Source of the DNA: Neofusicoccum parvum
Lineage: Eukaryota; Ascomycota; Dothideomycetes; Botryosphaeriales; Botryosphaeriaceae
Direction of reading: 5' to 3'
NCBI GenBank assembly: GCA_020912385.1
Contig: CP087214.1
Location: 1,922,001-1,986,000, forward strand
DNA: 64,000 bases
The translations under genes were made by a program, and so were the position numbers. The notes beneath the pieces are model-generated. The model ran no database searches and was not told the origin of the DNA. It worked only from the letters and a program-made list of their open reading frames with translations. Positions within the stretch are counted from its first letter, which is position 1; the number at the start of each line of letters is the position of its first letter. Shown here in pieces: positions 32,222 through 44,161 of this stretch.

Positions 32222-33844
32222 ATGCGGTGCATCTTCCTGCTCTTCTTCTCGCTCGTTTTCCTCAGCGGCGTCGTCTACCCTGCCGTCTGGATGTCCTCCA
32301 ACCCCCACGACGACATCGAGACCACCGCCTTCGTTAGCCATGACACTCCTCCGGATGGCGACCTCTCGAAAATCCCAAGCCCTCTGGAAGGGCTGAAGAC
32401 GACCGAGGCCACCTTCAACCTGGACGTTAGCACTGATGCGGAGCGTCTTGACACTGTCGAGGAAAAGAACGCTTCCGGCGGCCTCCCTTTCGTCACCATG
32501 GCGGCCCGTTCGATCGTCTCCTGCCTGGAGCAGGTGGCGATCTACACGGCTCGCATCCTCATGAGCGATGGGCTTGGGGACAGTTGGTTCCGGGTGTTCG
32601 TCTTCCTTTTCCTCTTCCGGTACGTGCGCCTCGTCGTCCACGTCGTGGCGTACAGCCGGTTCAAGCCGAAGCCGGTCCTGGCCCGTCCAGCCTTTACGGC
32701 ACAGGATGTCACGGTCATCATCCCCACCGTGGAGCCGCGTGGCGCCGCGTTCGAGGAGTGCCTTGGTCGAGTTCTTGCCAACAGCCCGGCCGAGATCTTC
32801 ATCGTCACCGTCGGCGAGGAGAACATCCGCACGGCGACCAGCTACTGCAGCGCCCTGAGCTCCTCGATCCGCGTCCTCTCGGTCGCCGCGCCCAGCAAGC
32901 GCGAGCAGGTCAAGCGCGCGGTCCAGGAGACCACGACGGCGATCACGGTGCTGTGCGACGACACTGTCTTCTGGCCGGAGACGTTCCTGCCGCACGTGCT
33001 CGCGCCCTTCGAGGACCCGCTCGTCGGCATCGTGGGCACCTGCAAGCGCGTCCGCCGCGCCGCCGGCCGCTTCGGGCTGGCCGACTTCTGGAACCTCTGC
33101 GGCGTCATGCGGCTCGAGCGGACCAACTTCGACCTGGCCGCGACCAACGCCGTGGACGGCGGCGTCAGCTGCGTCTCCGGCCGCACCTGCGCCGTCCGCT
33201 CCGCCATCCTCCAGGACCCGGCCTTCCTGCACGCCTACACGCACGAGTACATCTTCTGGCTGCGCACGCCGCTCAACGCCGGCGACGACAAGTTCCTCAG
33301 CCGCTGGGTCATGCGGCAGGGCTGGAGGGTGTTCCACCAGAGCTGCGCCGAGGCCCGCATCGAGACCATCCTAGGCGTCAAGGGCGGCGGCCAGCGCTTC
33401 CGCGGCCAGTGCCTGCGCTGGGCGCGGTCGAGCGCGCGCGACAACCCCAAGATGCTCGTCGCCGACGGCCTGTGGCGCCGCTACCCGTGGACCGCCTACG
33501 CCGTCCTGGCCACCTCGCTCGTCAACTACGCCGCGCTGTACGACCCGGCCCTCGTCCTCGCCCTGCGCGCCGCGCTCGCCAACCCGGCCACCCGCGCCCT
33601 CCTTGGCGGCTGCGACGTGCTCCCGCTCGCCGTGCTCTGCCTCTGGATCCTCGCCACCAAGTTCGTCCGCCCGGCCTCGCACTACTGGCGCAACCCCCGG
33701 GACCTGGTGTACGCCCCGTTCGTCATCCTCTTCGGCTACTATCACTCGTGGATCAAGCTCCACGCTCTTGTTACCTGCTGGGACATTTCCTGGGGCACCC
33801 GCGCCGGCGTTGACGCCGCGCAGAAGGCCCCGAAGGCTCACTGA
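32222..33844 (+). CDS. GT2 polysaccharide synthase, hyaluronan synthase-like
   Basis: 540 aa, single exon. Processive family-2 glycosyltransferase: DVTVIIPTVEP opens the catalytic domain, the first Asp motif is VLCDDT (D246/D247), the second GDDKFLSRW (D355/D356), and the processive QxxRW is QCLRW (396-400). An N-terminal signal-anchor (LLFFSLVFLSGVVYPAVWM), a second helix (FRVFVFLFLFRYVRLVVHVV) and at least three C-terminal helices place it in the plasma membrane. Fungal proteins of this type (Cps1-like) make surface or capsule-like polysaccharide of uncertain composition. The sugar donor cannot be deduced. GC content at third positions is very high. Confidence 0.87.
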   Translation: MRCIFLLFFSLVFLSGVVYPAVWMSSNPHDDIETTAFVSHDTPPDGDLSKIPSPLEGLKTTEATFNLDVSTDAERLDTVEEKNASGGLPFVTMAARSIVSCLEQVAIYTARILMSDGLGDSWFRVFVFLFLFRYVRLVVHVVAYSRFKPKPVLARPAFTAQDVTVIIPTVEPRGAAFEECLGRVLANSPAEIFIVTVGEENIRTATSYCSALSSSIRVLSVAAPSKREQVKRAVQETTTAITVLCDDTVFWPETFLPHVLAPFEDPLVGIVGTCKRVRRAAGRFGLADFWNLCGVMRLERTNFDLAATNAVDGGVSCVSGRTCAVRSAILQDPAFLHAYTHEYIFWLRTPLNAGDDKFLSRWVMRQGWRVFHQSCAEARIETILGVKGGGQRFRGQCLRWARSSARDNPKMLVADGLWRRYPWTAYAVLATSLVNYAALYDPALVLALRAALANPATRALLGGCDVLPLAVLCLWILATKFVRPASHYWRNPRDLVYAPFVILFGYYHSWIKLHALVTCWDISWGTRAGVDAAQKAPKAH

Positions 33845-34279
33845 AAACCGTCCAGCTCTTCTTTCGTGCTGTTCAAAAAGTTTGGGTGTTATTGTGAGGG
33901 AGGCGTTTTGAGAAACGGATAGACAAGAAATGGAAAATGGTTAGAACATGGTTAGAAAAAGGTTGGAAAATGGTTAGAAAAAGGATTGGGAAAAGTTCTT
34001 GTGTTTCTGGATTCATGGCTTGTGGATGATAATGGGTTTGCTTGATGCTCGTCTTTGCATTTATATTAACTCAGGTGTCGATCGAGGGGGTTGTGGGAAG
34101 GGCTGCCGTCAGGACGGACGATCCTTCAGGCACACTGCACTAGTAAAGCTTAATGTCTAATACTCGTATGGAATAGCGGCTCGGATAACTACAACTCTAC
34201 TTCAACAACAGCACCCGGACGAATCTACAAGGGTGGCGTGAGCTATACACGGCGTGAGCTATACACGGCAGAGCCGACC
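33845..34279. other. Convergent intergenic region
   Basis: 435 nt between the convergent GT2 and GH43-like genes. It holds a short degenerate repeat (listed separately) and AT-rich 3' sequence. Confidence 0.45.
33931..33985. repeat. Degenerate ATGGTTAGAA-type direct repeats
   Basis: About four imperfect copies of a GGTTAGAAAAA/AATGGTTAGAA unit directly downstream of the GT2 stop. Could belong to the 3' UTR. Function unknown. Confidence 0.6.
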
Positions 34280-35941
34280 TCAGTTCCCGTAGACCAGCAC
34301 CTCGTGCAGGCCAACCGCCCAGTCGGCCTCGTTGCCGTTCTGGATGTTGATCACCTTCTGGACGTTGACGCGGATGTAGCGCGCCTCGGCGCCGCCGGCG
34401 ATCTTGCTCGACCTGAAGCCGACGGCCGTGTTGCCGCTCTCGTCGGCCAGCTCGGAGTAGGTCTTCTGGTCGGTGCTGCCGGTGATGTTGTACTGCAGGT
34501 AGGTCTCGGAGCCGCCGACCTGCTTGGGCGTCACGTCGACCTGGGTGACGGCGTGGGCCTGGCCGAGGTCGATCTCCAGCCAGAAGGGCACGCCGGCCGG
34601 GGTGAAGAGGTTGGCCGGGTCGCTCTGGGTGCCGTCGACGGCGGCGGCGGGGTCGGAGCCGCTCGCGGCGCCGCTGGACGTCGCGGTCTTGCCGACGCTG
34701 AGCACGCGGCCGTTCTGCACGGGCACGACGGCGCCCGAGTCGTCGCTGTAGCGGAGGGTCTCGTAGAAGGCGTACGACGCCAGGCCGTCGGCGAAGGCGA
34801 TGGGCAGCATGATCTGGCGGTTGCTGGCCTCGGGCTTCGCCCACTGCGCGGCCCAGCGGTTGGCGGCCATGATGTACGTGTCGCCGACCTTCGCGACCTG
34901 CCCCGACTGCGCGCCGAAGTTGGCCACGTTGCCGACGTTGCGCGACGCGCTCCACGGGCCGGCCAGGCTCGCGGCCGAGATGAACTTGCCCTGCGACGGG
35001 TACCAGCCGGCCGCGGTCGACGTGAACAGGTAGTAGAAGCCGCCCTGGTGCACCATGGCCGGGGCCTCGCGGCGCTCGCCCGCCTGCAGCGTGGCCACCT
35101 TGCTGGTGACGTTCGTCCACGCGGCGTTCAGCGCGTACAGCCCGAGGTCGGTGTTGGTCTTGATGGCCGACACGATGTACCCGGCGCCGTCGTCGTCGGC
35201 GAAGAAGGTCAGGTCGCGCGAGTCGTCGCCCGCGGGCCTGAACGCGCCGCCGAAGGTCAGCCCCTTGCCCGGCGTGCCGTGCGCGACGGCCACCTGCCCG
35301 AGCGTGTAGTCCTTCGCGTTCTCGAAGTGCGCCCACATGACCACCTCGTTCGTCTGCGGGTGCTGGGCCCACTTGATCGACTCGAGCTTGCAGAAGCCGT
35401 CGCTGACCGACGCGCACACCTCGGCCCGCGTGAGCACGGAGGTGTCGCCGCTGAACGTGTAGCCGTCGGTCGACGTCTGCTGCGAGAAGTGGCTGAAGCC
35501 GTTGGAGTCGGTCACGTAGTTGTAGCGGTAGTACGTGCCGTCCAGCACCAGGTCGCTCTTGACCCGGAACGACGACGCCACCGTGTTGTCGTACGTGTCG
35601 AGGCTGCCGGCCGCCGCGGCTGCCGGGGTGACGGCCACGTCCGCCGAGCTGTCCACCTTGGAGGCGCCGTTCATGGCCTGCACCTGGAACGTGGCGGCGC
35701 CGCCAAGGTCGTAGATGTCGTAGGTGTTCCCCGGCGCGGTGGCCACGCGGTCGTACGAGCCCGAGCCCGCCTTGCGGAGGATGTCGTAGGAGGTGGCGCC
35801 GTCGGCCGCGGTCCAGCTGAGCTTGACATTATTCGCAGCGTTTCCGCCCGCCAGTTGAAACAGCTGGGATGTCACGCTTATTTCGGCGACCGCGCAGAGC
35901 GGCAGCAGCGAGGATGCAACAAGGGTAAAGATAGGCGCCAT
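34280..35941 (-). CDS. Secreted GH43-like glycosidase with FN3-like and F5/8 type C domains
   Basis: 553 aa from the ATG at 35941; the frame upstream is open but unnatural. Signal peptide MAPIFTLVASSLLPLCAVAE. Residues about 22-110 resemble an FN3-like module (VKLSWTAADGATSYDILRKA, FQVQAMNGAS). The central part reads like a five-bladed propeller of the GH43 type (LVLDGTYYRYNYVTDSNGFS, CKLESIKWAQHPQTNEVVMW, LTFFADDDGAGYIVSAI, YYLFTSTAAGWYPSQGKF). The end is an F5/8 C (discoidin) domain with ASGSDPAAAVDGTQSDPANL, FWLEIDLGQAHAVTQVDV and ARYIRVNVQK. Probable role: cell-wall or plant-galactan/arabinan breakdown outside the cell; exact substrate and catalytic acids not assigned. Confidence 0.8.
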   Translation of the reverse strand: MAPIFTLVASSLLPLCAVAEISVTSQLFQLAGGNAANNVKLSWTAADGATSYDILRKAGSGSYDRVATAPGNTYDIYDLGGAATFQVQAMNGASKVDSSADVAVTPAAAAAGSLDTYDNTVASSFRVKSDLVLDGTYYRYNYVTDSNGFSHFSQQTSTDGYTFSGDTSVLTRAEVCASVSDGFCKLESIKWAQHPQTNEVVMWAHFENAKDYTLGQVAVAHGTPGKGLTFGGAFRPAGDDSRDLTFFADDDGAGYIVSAIKTNTDLGLYALNAAWTNVTSKVATLQAGERREAPAMVHQGGFYYLFTSTAAGWYPSQGKFISAASLAGPWSASRNVGNVANFGAQSGQVAKVGDTYIMAANRWAAQWAKPEASNRQIMLPIAFADGLASYAFYETLRYSDDSGAVVPVQNGRVLSVGKTATSSGAASGSDPAAAVDGTQSDPANLFTPAGVPFWLEIDLGQAHAVTQVDVTPKQVGGSETYLQYNITGSTDQKTYSELADESGNTAVGFRSSKIAGGAEARYIRVNVQKVINIQNGNEADWAVGLHEVLVYGN

Positions 35942-37179
35942 TTCAACGAATGCTCTGGCGAATGTGTACAGGACACCGGTCTCGTCTGCCGGCCACGCAG
36001 CGGGAAACAGTGCCTTAAATGAAGGGCGTCGGGGCCCCGGCGGGCGCACGGTGGAGACACAGGCAGAGGCTCCCAGCTGCAGGGCCAGCTCGTACGGAAG
36101 AGGGCGGGCCCGGCACCGCGGTTGCCAGACGGGCTATATTTGGCATTAGAGTTCTGTTCCGGGCGTTAGAGTTGCAGGGCACCGGGAGGGGCGGCCGCGG
36201 GCACAAACCTTCGCAGCACGTCATGCCGGAAGGGGCCTGCAGCGCGGTGGGTTCGCGGAGGCTATGCAGAGATCTGGTGATGCCTCGGGGTTGCCAGCTG
36301 TCGGGACCCGCTCGCCCACCCGGGAGGGAAGCGCGTCGATCCTACTTCCCAAACGGGCTAAGCTCGCGAGTCGTGGTTGGCGTTCGGGAGCCGCTAAGCC
36401 GCTAGCGCCGCGCCCGCCTCTGCTGCCACGGCCGCCGTTAAGCTTGCCGGCACCTCGCTCAGCGCTGCTCCGCGCTGTCTTGCACGAGCATGCGTGCCGT
36501 GGTCCCATCCTGTTGCACCGCTCCGCTGTTATTCGTGTTCGGCCGCTCGTATACCCCCTGCGCCTCTGATCTCTTCCGCTTCTGGCACTGCACTAGCTGT
36601 GTGGTTGCATCCTCCCCGCATCCGGCCCTGTACGCCCACCGGATCTCTATTCTCGGTCTGCCCCCGGCTGCCCGGGTGGAGCACCACCTACTTATAGCTG
36701 CGCTACCCGCGGCTCGACCCGACAGACGACGGGGCCGCCAATTAGTGGAAGAACGTGCGCGAGTTATGCACATGCCGGTGTATAAGCTCGAGAATAGATG
36801 GGGTAATATCAGGCAATTGATGCGGTGTGCTTTATGCGACCGTTGTGATGAGATACTATCGAACTGCGCCTATAGCAAGCCCTGTCCCAGGTACCACGTG
36901 CTTCCTCAGCCCACCCACTGCTGACTCAGATGGGATTTGGAATTCTGACTCGAGGATAGATGAAGTTGAAACGCAACCTCACGGGCGGGATGGCCTGGCC
37001 TCCGCTGTCAAAATGCCATCCGCAGTGGCCTGGCGTTGCTCGGTGGTGGAACCATTGCTAGCCGTTTCCAATCGCTACAAGGCGGACCCGCGGATCGCTT
37101 GGCTCCCCGCATCCACGCTCTTGTTTACTGTTTCCGACCTGCGGGCTCGTTGAAATTAATGAATCCCAAAGAAGAAAGC
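35942..37179. other. Intergenic
   Basis: 1.24 kb upstream of the GH43-like gene. Several Cys- or Arg-rich short ORFs on both strands (for example 36490-36924 plus) have no signal peptide, splice logic or recognisable motif, so none is called. Confidence 0.4.
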
Positions 37180-37696
37180 TCAATTTGCATTACCTCGAGA
37201 TTCTATGGCCAGTACGCAGCAGTGCCTTGTGAGCAATTGCTTGATGGGCAGAAGCTTCCTGGCATCAGGCCGATCGACGGCAGTGCTCACCGCCTGCTGT
37301 GACGACTGATCACCAATGGAAGCTAAATGAAATTGCGAAGAGGTCTCCTGTTTCTCAGTCGAGGCAGACATCACATTTTCCTCACAATGTTCTTTGTTCT
37401 CATGGACAAGGTATGTGCCATGCTTGAGACATGACATGCCTGGGAAATTGCAAGCCCTTCCTACCCTGCCGTATAGCCGTGTTTTTCCTGAGCAATACTC
37501 GCACTTTGTATCGCTTTGCGAGACCTCTGCCATCGAAATTTGGCATGCTCGTGAAAGCCTTTGGTAGCGCCATTAAGTTACTCGCGACCAGCGATCTAGG
37601 ACCGATGTCCATTGCATCGGAAGGCACCACAGCGTCCAAAAGGAGCAGGAGGCTGGGCATCGCCCAAGCACAGGCCAAACTCACGCTCACGCTCAC
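37180..37696 (-). CDS. Candidate small secreted cysteine-rich protein
   Basis: A hidden two-exon model: exon 1 37582-37696, intron 37527-37581 (55 nt, GTAACT...GGCAG), exon 2 37180-37526, joining two overlapping frames into 153 aa. Exon 1 gives a Met-led hydrophobic stretch (SLACAWAMPSLLLLLDAVV) that would serve as a signal peptide with cleavage after PSDA. After the splice the mature part carries C-E-Y-C, GRACNFPGMSCLKHG and NKEHCEEN, with a late CC pair, so seven Cys in all. Small secreted Cys-rich proteins are typical fungal effector or antimicrobial candidates, but I recognise no family, and the splice is predicted only from consensus and length. Confidence 0.38.
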
Positions 37697-38948
37697 CCAT
37701 CAAACATGATCACCACCTTCGAGATGAGCGGATTGATGTGCACGTTGGGTGACGGCGGATCGACAGTGAACTTCAGCTTGTTTCATTTCTATCTCCTCAT
37801 CCACCGGCTTCTCGATCCTGGTGTAATACTAAAAATCACTACTTTGGCAAACAAGAGATGTAAGACGAAACAAAGATATTGGCAGCCCCTAAGACTTCCA
37901 GTGCGATGCTGGGCCCGGTGGCATGCAGAGGTGGCTGTTGTAAAAGAAAAGCCTGTGGTATCCAATGCCCAGCATCCTTTCCCTTCCTTCTCTTCTGTAT
38001 CTTCCACCTGTGAAAATGAAAAGCCCAATGATCCTTCCGTCCTGTCTCTTCCGCCCTGCCTCCTGCCAAGATATAAAAAAAAAGAAGCCCCCGAGACCCG
38101 TCCATTTTCCTCCTTAAAGCAAAAATGAAACCGATGATGATGATGACGATGATGATGACGATGGATGAAACAAGGGATTCCCGCTCTGCAAGATCAACTG
38201 CGCGTGAAAATAGAAGATAGGGGGTTGGCGATTATTAGGTAGGGGAGGCATGCCCGCGCCGCGCCGGGTTGAAACACGACGACGCCAGGCAGTTTGCGAG
38301 GACATGATGACAGCCAGACAAAAAAGGGGAAACCCAAGGAAACGCTCATTAAACATCGCATGCACGCACGCGAGGCAGTGCGCACGCCAACTATGAGTGC
38401 GGAAAATGAGAGGACGAGGAAAACGAACGCAACCAGAAATGTGAGCGTAGCATACAACCGCCAGACAGGAACAGTCAATTGAGCGGCCGCGGCGGGGAAA
38501 CGCGCAGAGGACAAAGCATCCTCCCAGAGCGTCCCGGCCCGAGTTGAGACACGACAAAGGAAATAAGGGAAACGAGAAGATCAAGAGGGAAACTTTTTTG
38601 CGACGATCTCAGTCGCATTGGGAGCTGGGTTTCAATCGTCGTGGTGAAAAAAGGACCCGAAATTAGATCCCCCAGAGTGATGAGCCCCCCAAAGAAAGAT
38701 GTCAAACGCCGCCGGACACCATGGAACTCCAATGCTTGCAGGCGCAACCCTCGTGCGAGAAAAATCCGTGAACGCGTGTGCGGAGGAAGAGAGACAGATG
38801 TGAGATGAGGTTTCGTAATTGTGTGGTGGCCGTATGAATTGGTATCGGGTGTATTATTGCGTGCCAGGGGGATCGGCTGTGCACAGACGGTTTCTGAGTC
38901 GGCGATCTGCGGTAAGGCGAGAATGGGTGCGGAGGGTGTGGCGAAGGA
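37697..38948. other. Intergenic, including 3' region of the G-alpha gene
   Basis: 1.25 kb of A/G-rich sequence. It holds a GAT/GAC microsatellite and presumably the 3' UTR of the G-alpha gene. No gene seen. Confidence 0.45.
38133..38166. repeat. (GAT/GAC)n microsatellite
   Basis: Imperfect trinucleotide repeat of about eleven units in the interval downstream of the G-alpha gene. Confidence 0.85.
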
Positions 38949-40279
38949 TCATAAGATTCCTGAGTCTTTGAGCGCGTTCTGCAAGATGGTTTCTTTGACG
39001 GCGGCGAAGACGAGCCGGATGTTCGACGTGTCCGTAGCTTGCGTGAGGCTGGTTTCGCGGTCAGGTCAAAGCAGTCCGGCTCCGCGAGACACTGGGTGAC
39101 TTACTGTGGGTAAAGGTTCAGATGCGCGCGGTTCACCTGGTTAAATCTCCACAGAAGGTATTTTGCTGCGCGATTGACGTCGTTGCCACCCGAATAGTCC
39201 GGGAAGTAGTTGCCGAGAGGGGATCGTGCAAGCTTTGCCTTGAACAAATCTACCTTGTTCAGGAAGAGGATGATGCTTGTCCGCATAAACCACCTCGAAT
39301 TGACCACGGAGTCGAATAGCACCAGGCTTTCCATCATCCGGTTCTGCGGCCGTTAGCCCGCCGACGGACCATGCCGCGGAATTTCAACGCTCTTACCTGG
39401 CTGCTCTCTTCAAGTAGTACCTGGTCGTATTCGCTCAATGCGACGCAGAAGATAATGGAGGTGACGTTTTCGAAACAATGTATCCACTTCTTCCGCTCGC
39501 TTCTTTGGCCTCCCACGTCGAACATGCTGTGCGTTGTGTCAGCTTATCCGCGGCACTCGGCATTCGTTGCTCCGTCTTACTGTATGCTCAGCTGGCCCAT
39601 TGTAAACCGCGTTTCGTAGATACCGGTCGTCTTGGTACGCGCGCGCAGGACGTCGGACTCTATCGGGATGTAGTCGGGCGAGGCTATCCGGCTGACTTCG
39701 TCGAAGAAACTGCAGCTCGTCAGCGCGCAAACTCGCATTGCAGGCGCGATTGGCGTACTAAGGCGCCGAGTCCATCAGGTAGAACTCGCTGGAGCGGTCG
39801 AGCACCTGCTTGACGCAGGGGTCGTGCCAGACGGAGCTGATGGCCTGGCCGACCTTTGCGTCCAGCGGCTTCTCCGGATCGGGGTCCACCACGTATTCCA
39901 TCAGATAGTCACAATACTCATCATTGCCCGGGAGCTCCGGCTCGATGTCGAACTGTCGCATGGCGCCTATGAGCGACTTGGCGCAGTCGATGACGTTCTT
40001 GTAGATGGTCAGGCGGTACATGGAGAGCTCCTCGACCGTGTAGCCGTTCTGGTGGATGATCTTCATCTGCTTCACAATGGTCGACTTGCCGCTCTCGCCG
40101 GAGCCTGCAGGGTCGGGTTAGCACGGTGCCGCGCGAGGGGGTCGAGGCAGCATACCCAGCAGCAGGATCTTGCATTCTCGCCGTAGTCGCCGCGAGTCCT
40201 CCTCCAGCTTCTTGTCAATCGCCTGGCTCCGCTTCTTCTGCTCCGCATCCTCGTTGTTGGTGCTCATACAGATGCCCAT
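38949..40279 (-). CDS. gna-3: Heterotrimeric G-protein alpha subunit, group III (GNA-3/GanB type)
   Basis: 355 aa in six exons (40156-40279, 39759-40104, 39581-39709, 39397-39526, 39105-39343, 38949-39048) with introns of 49-56 nt. Membrane transducer that in ascomycetes couples nutrient/sugar receptors to adenylyl cyclase and cAMP-PKA (group III). MGICMS supplies G2 for myristoylation and C4 for palmitoylation. P-loop GSGESGKST (42-50), switch [13 protein letters not shown], switch [18 protein letters not shown] guanine specificity, and TQATDT near the end are all intact. Four of five introns split codons whose repair gives the expected residues (PY|FFDEV, SIH|MFDVGGQ, SSQ|NRMMES, YPH|LTQAT). 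The C-terminus DSGIL is the receptor-contact tail of group III. Confidence 0.96.
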
Positions 40280-41412
40280 GGTGGCTTATCGCCGCGGCGG
40301 CAGCCGGCGACGCTGACGGTCTGGGCCGAGGGACGCTGGGGAGGGACCCGGATCGCGCACCGCGGCGGTGGTGGGAGGTGGTCGGGCACGGGGGAGCGAC
40401 GGCGGCGCGGTGGGGTCGTGGGCGTCGGTCCTGGGCCGACTCGGGCCTGGGGCGGGTGCGGTGAGGGCGGGTGCGGTCGTCGGGGCTGGGGAGCGGCGAG
40501 GCGCAGGATGATGTCGTGGAGGGATGCAGCGCCAAGTGCGGGAGAGGCAGGGCGCCGGGGCTGGCGGGAAGTCGGTGGGCTCTGGGGTGGTCGCGGCAGA
40601 CACTCGCGCGGATGCGGCGGCGCGGCGTGTCGAGGGCGGCTTCTGGCGGACGGAGAGACGGCCGCTCGAGGGTGGGCGTGGGCTGGAGAGGTGATGTGCA
40701 GCGCTGCGAGTCCCTGTCGACGTCGTTTCGCGTCCAGGACGGGAGTGTCTGTGCACCCTGCCTTGCGACAGCGCCAGCTGCGGTGGGCGGCGGCTGGGGG
40801 CTAGGGCCGTTGGGGCAGCAGCTTCGCAGCAGCGGCTTGCAGCTTTGCTAGGCGCGCGAGGAGGCAGCGGGCGGCGGGGTGGGGGCAGGTGGTGAGGACG
40901 AGGATGGGAGAGCGCAAGCTGGCCGCAGTCGAGTCGGTGACTGGCACTGACCGGTGGGAGCGGTGCCAGGGATGCGGGCCGGCGCCTGGGAGATGCAACT
41001 GGGAGCTGGGAGACGGCGGCTCTGGCTCTGGGGCCCTGGGTCGGCAGGGCAGCACAGGCAGAGATGAAGGCAGACTCAGACAGGCTTGCGCGCGTCTCGT
41101 CTCGCACGTCGCAGCGCTGTCTGGCTCGTTGCGAGGCCCAAGCACGCCCGCGAGGCACAGGCAGGAGCCCGCTGCTTTGTCCGGCGAGCGGGAGACAAGG
41201 CGCGCCCGCCGCCCAGCAGCTCGCCGCCGCCCGCCAGATGCGTGCTGCCAAATATAACCAGAGCCTCGCCGATCGGGTGGGTGTTTCAATCCGCAGCTCG
41301 ACACCGCGCTGCCAGGCGGCTCTGCGCGCGCGCCGCCCACGCCCAGCGCTCCACGGCCGTGTGCGCGGCGGCGAGCTTTGTTTCAACCGCCCGCCCGCCC
41401 AGCGGTGCCTGG

Positions 41413-41452
41413 CCGTCGCCCGTCGCCCGTCGCCCGTCGCCCGTCGCCCGCC
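41413..41452. repeat. (CCGTCGC)n 7-mer tandem repeat
   Basis: Five to six direct copies of a seven-base unit in the G-alpha/HOG1 intergenic region. Confidence 0.9.
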
Positions 41453-42087
41453 GCCGGCCCTGCGCCTGGTGCGACTTGCCTCAGCGTCTGTGTATCACCC
41501 ACGCTCTGCGGAGGCGGCGATCGCGACGAGCTGCTGCCAGCTGCTGCGCGCCGGCCTGCACCCGAAATGACCTCGGACATTCGCTCCTTTCCGCCGCCCA
41601 GCAGCGGCCCCTTCTCCTGGCCCTCTGCTGCTGCCGCCAGCGCTGCTGGCCGCCGCCGCGACGACCCTTTCTTCATTATCCGGCGCCGCCTGTGACTTGC
41701 CATGTTTCATCGTCAGGCACCCAGAGCGAGCGCCTCGCTTATCGACGCGCGAGGCCTGGCCGCACGAAATGGCCGCTGGCGAGCGCAATACTTATAATAC
41801 GCAGCCGCCGCAGATTGCTGGGCGCGCCTGGGCAGGGAGCGCAGCCCGCGGCGCTGCGCTGGCAGCCAGGGCGCGCGCGCGTGGCCCCATGTCTGGCGAG
41901 ACGCAGCAGATGCGATGGGGAATCGGCTGAAAACGAAATAGCATGGCAGCCACACCTGGCGACGATGACGCCCCGGCGATTTGCTGCAGTGCGGGCGCGA
42001 GGCCCGGTTTTTGGCAGGCCGGCACTGGGCCTGGCCGTGCATGCGCCGCAGCCCCTCCATCGATCATCTCGAGCCAGCGCTGCTCTG

Positions 42088-42127
42088 CCCGTGGCCGTGG
42101 CCGTGGCCGTCGCCGCCGCCGCCGCGG
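42088..42127. repeat. (CCGTGG)n then (CGC)n repeat
   Basis: Three copies of a hexamer running into a CGC trinucleotide run, upstream of HOG1. Confidence 0.85.
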
Positions 42128-42640
42128 CGCCGCTGTTTGCGCGTGCTCTGCCACGGCTGGCGCGCCCGTCTGCGCGACTCGGCCCTTTCCGAAGCCGGGC
42201 TGGCGTGCGGGCGCGTTCCTTGCCGGGCGCTGCAACTGGGAGAGCCCCGACGTGGTCCTGATTCATGAACCGGCATCTCTCGCGGCCCACGCGCTGCTGC
42301 TCCAGTGACGTATTGCGCTGCCTTAGCCACGGTGAATCTGATCGCGCGCCAGCTCTGCTAGCTGGCCATCGGGCAAAGCGCACAACACCAGCCGTCCCCT
42401 CGTCCAATTCGCACAGGTACACTCGCCGTCTCCCCTCTCTCCTGCACTCCCGCCTCCCAGCACGCGGCATCGACTTCCGGCCACTCAGCGCTCCCAAGCC
42501 GCTGCCTGCCGCCACACTTCACCACCCCCCCTCTCTGCAGAACACGCCCGCTCGACCACAGCCCGCCACCCCCCGCTCCCCAGCAACAAAGCCCGCCCCG
42601 TCGCCCTAAGCCGCAGAATCCCATCGCGCCCGCAGTCACC

Positions 42641-44161
<1,521 letters not shown>

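Larger units (their letters stand above)
40280..42640. promoter_or_regulatory. 2.36-kb divergent promoter, G-alpha / HOG1
   Basis: Long, very GC-rich interval between two divergent signalling genes; the largest promoter space in the window. It contains two short tandem repeats and CT-rich stretches before HOG1 (about 42415-42550), probably its 5' UTR. All ORFs inside are Arg/Ala/Pro-rich shadows. No third gene found. Confidence 0.55.

Noticed and set aside
32042..33337. 431-codon antisense ORF over the GT2 gene (and similar antisense ORFs over SPO7, GH43-like and pirin genes)
   Set aside because: Shadows of GC-rich codons; the sense strands carry clear family motifs.
36490..36924. Cys-containing 144-codon plus-strand ORF in the GH43/G-alpha gap
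   Set aside because: Composition looks random, the N-terminus is not a clear signal peptide, and no supporting intron pattern was found, unlike the 37.2-37.7 kb model.
40801..42308. Long Arg/Ala/Pro-rich ORFs between the G-alpha gene and HOG1
   Set aside because: Several frames on both strands are open at once, the usual effect of very high GC; none has a recognisable motif or plausible start.
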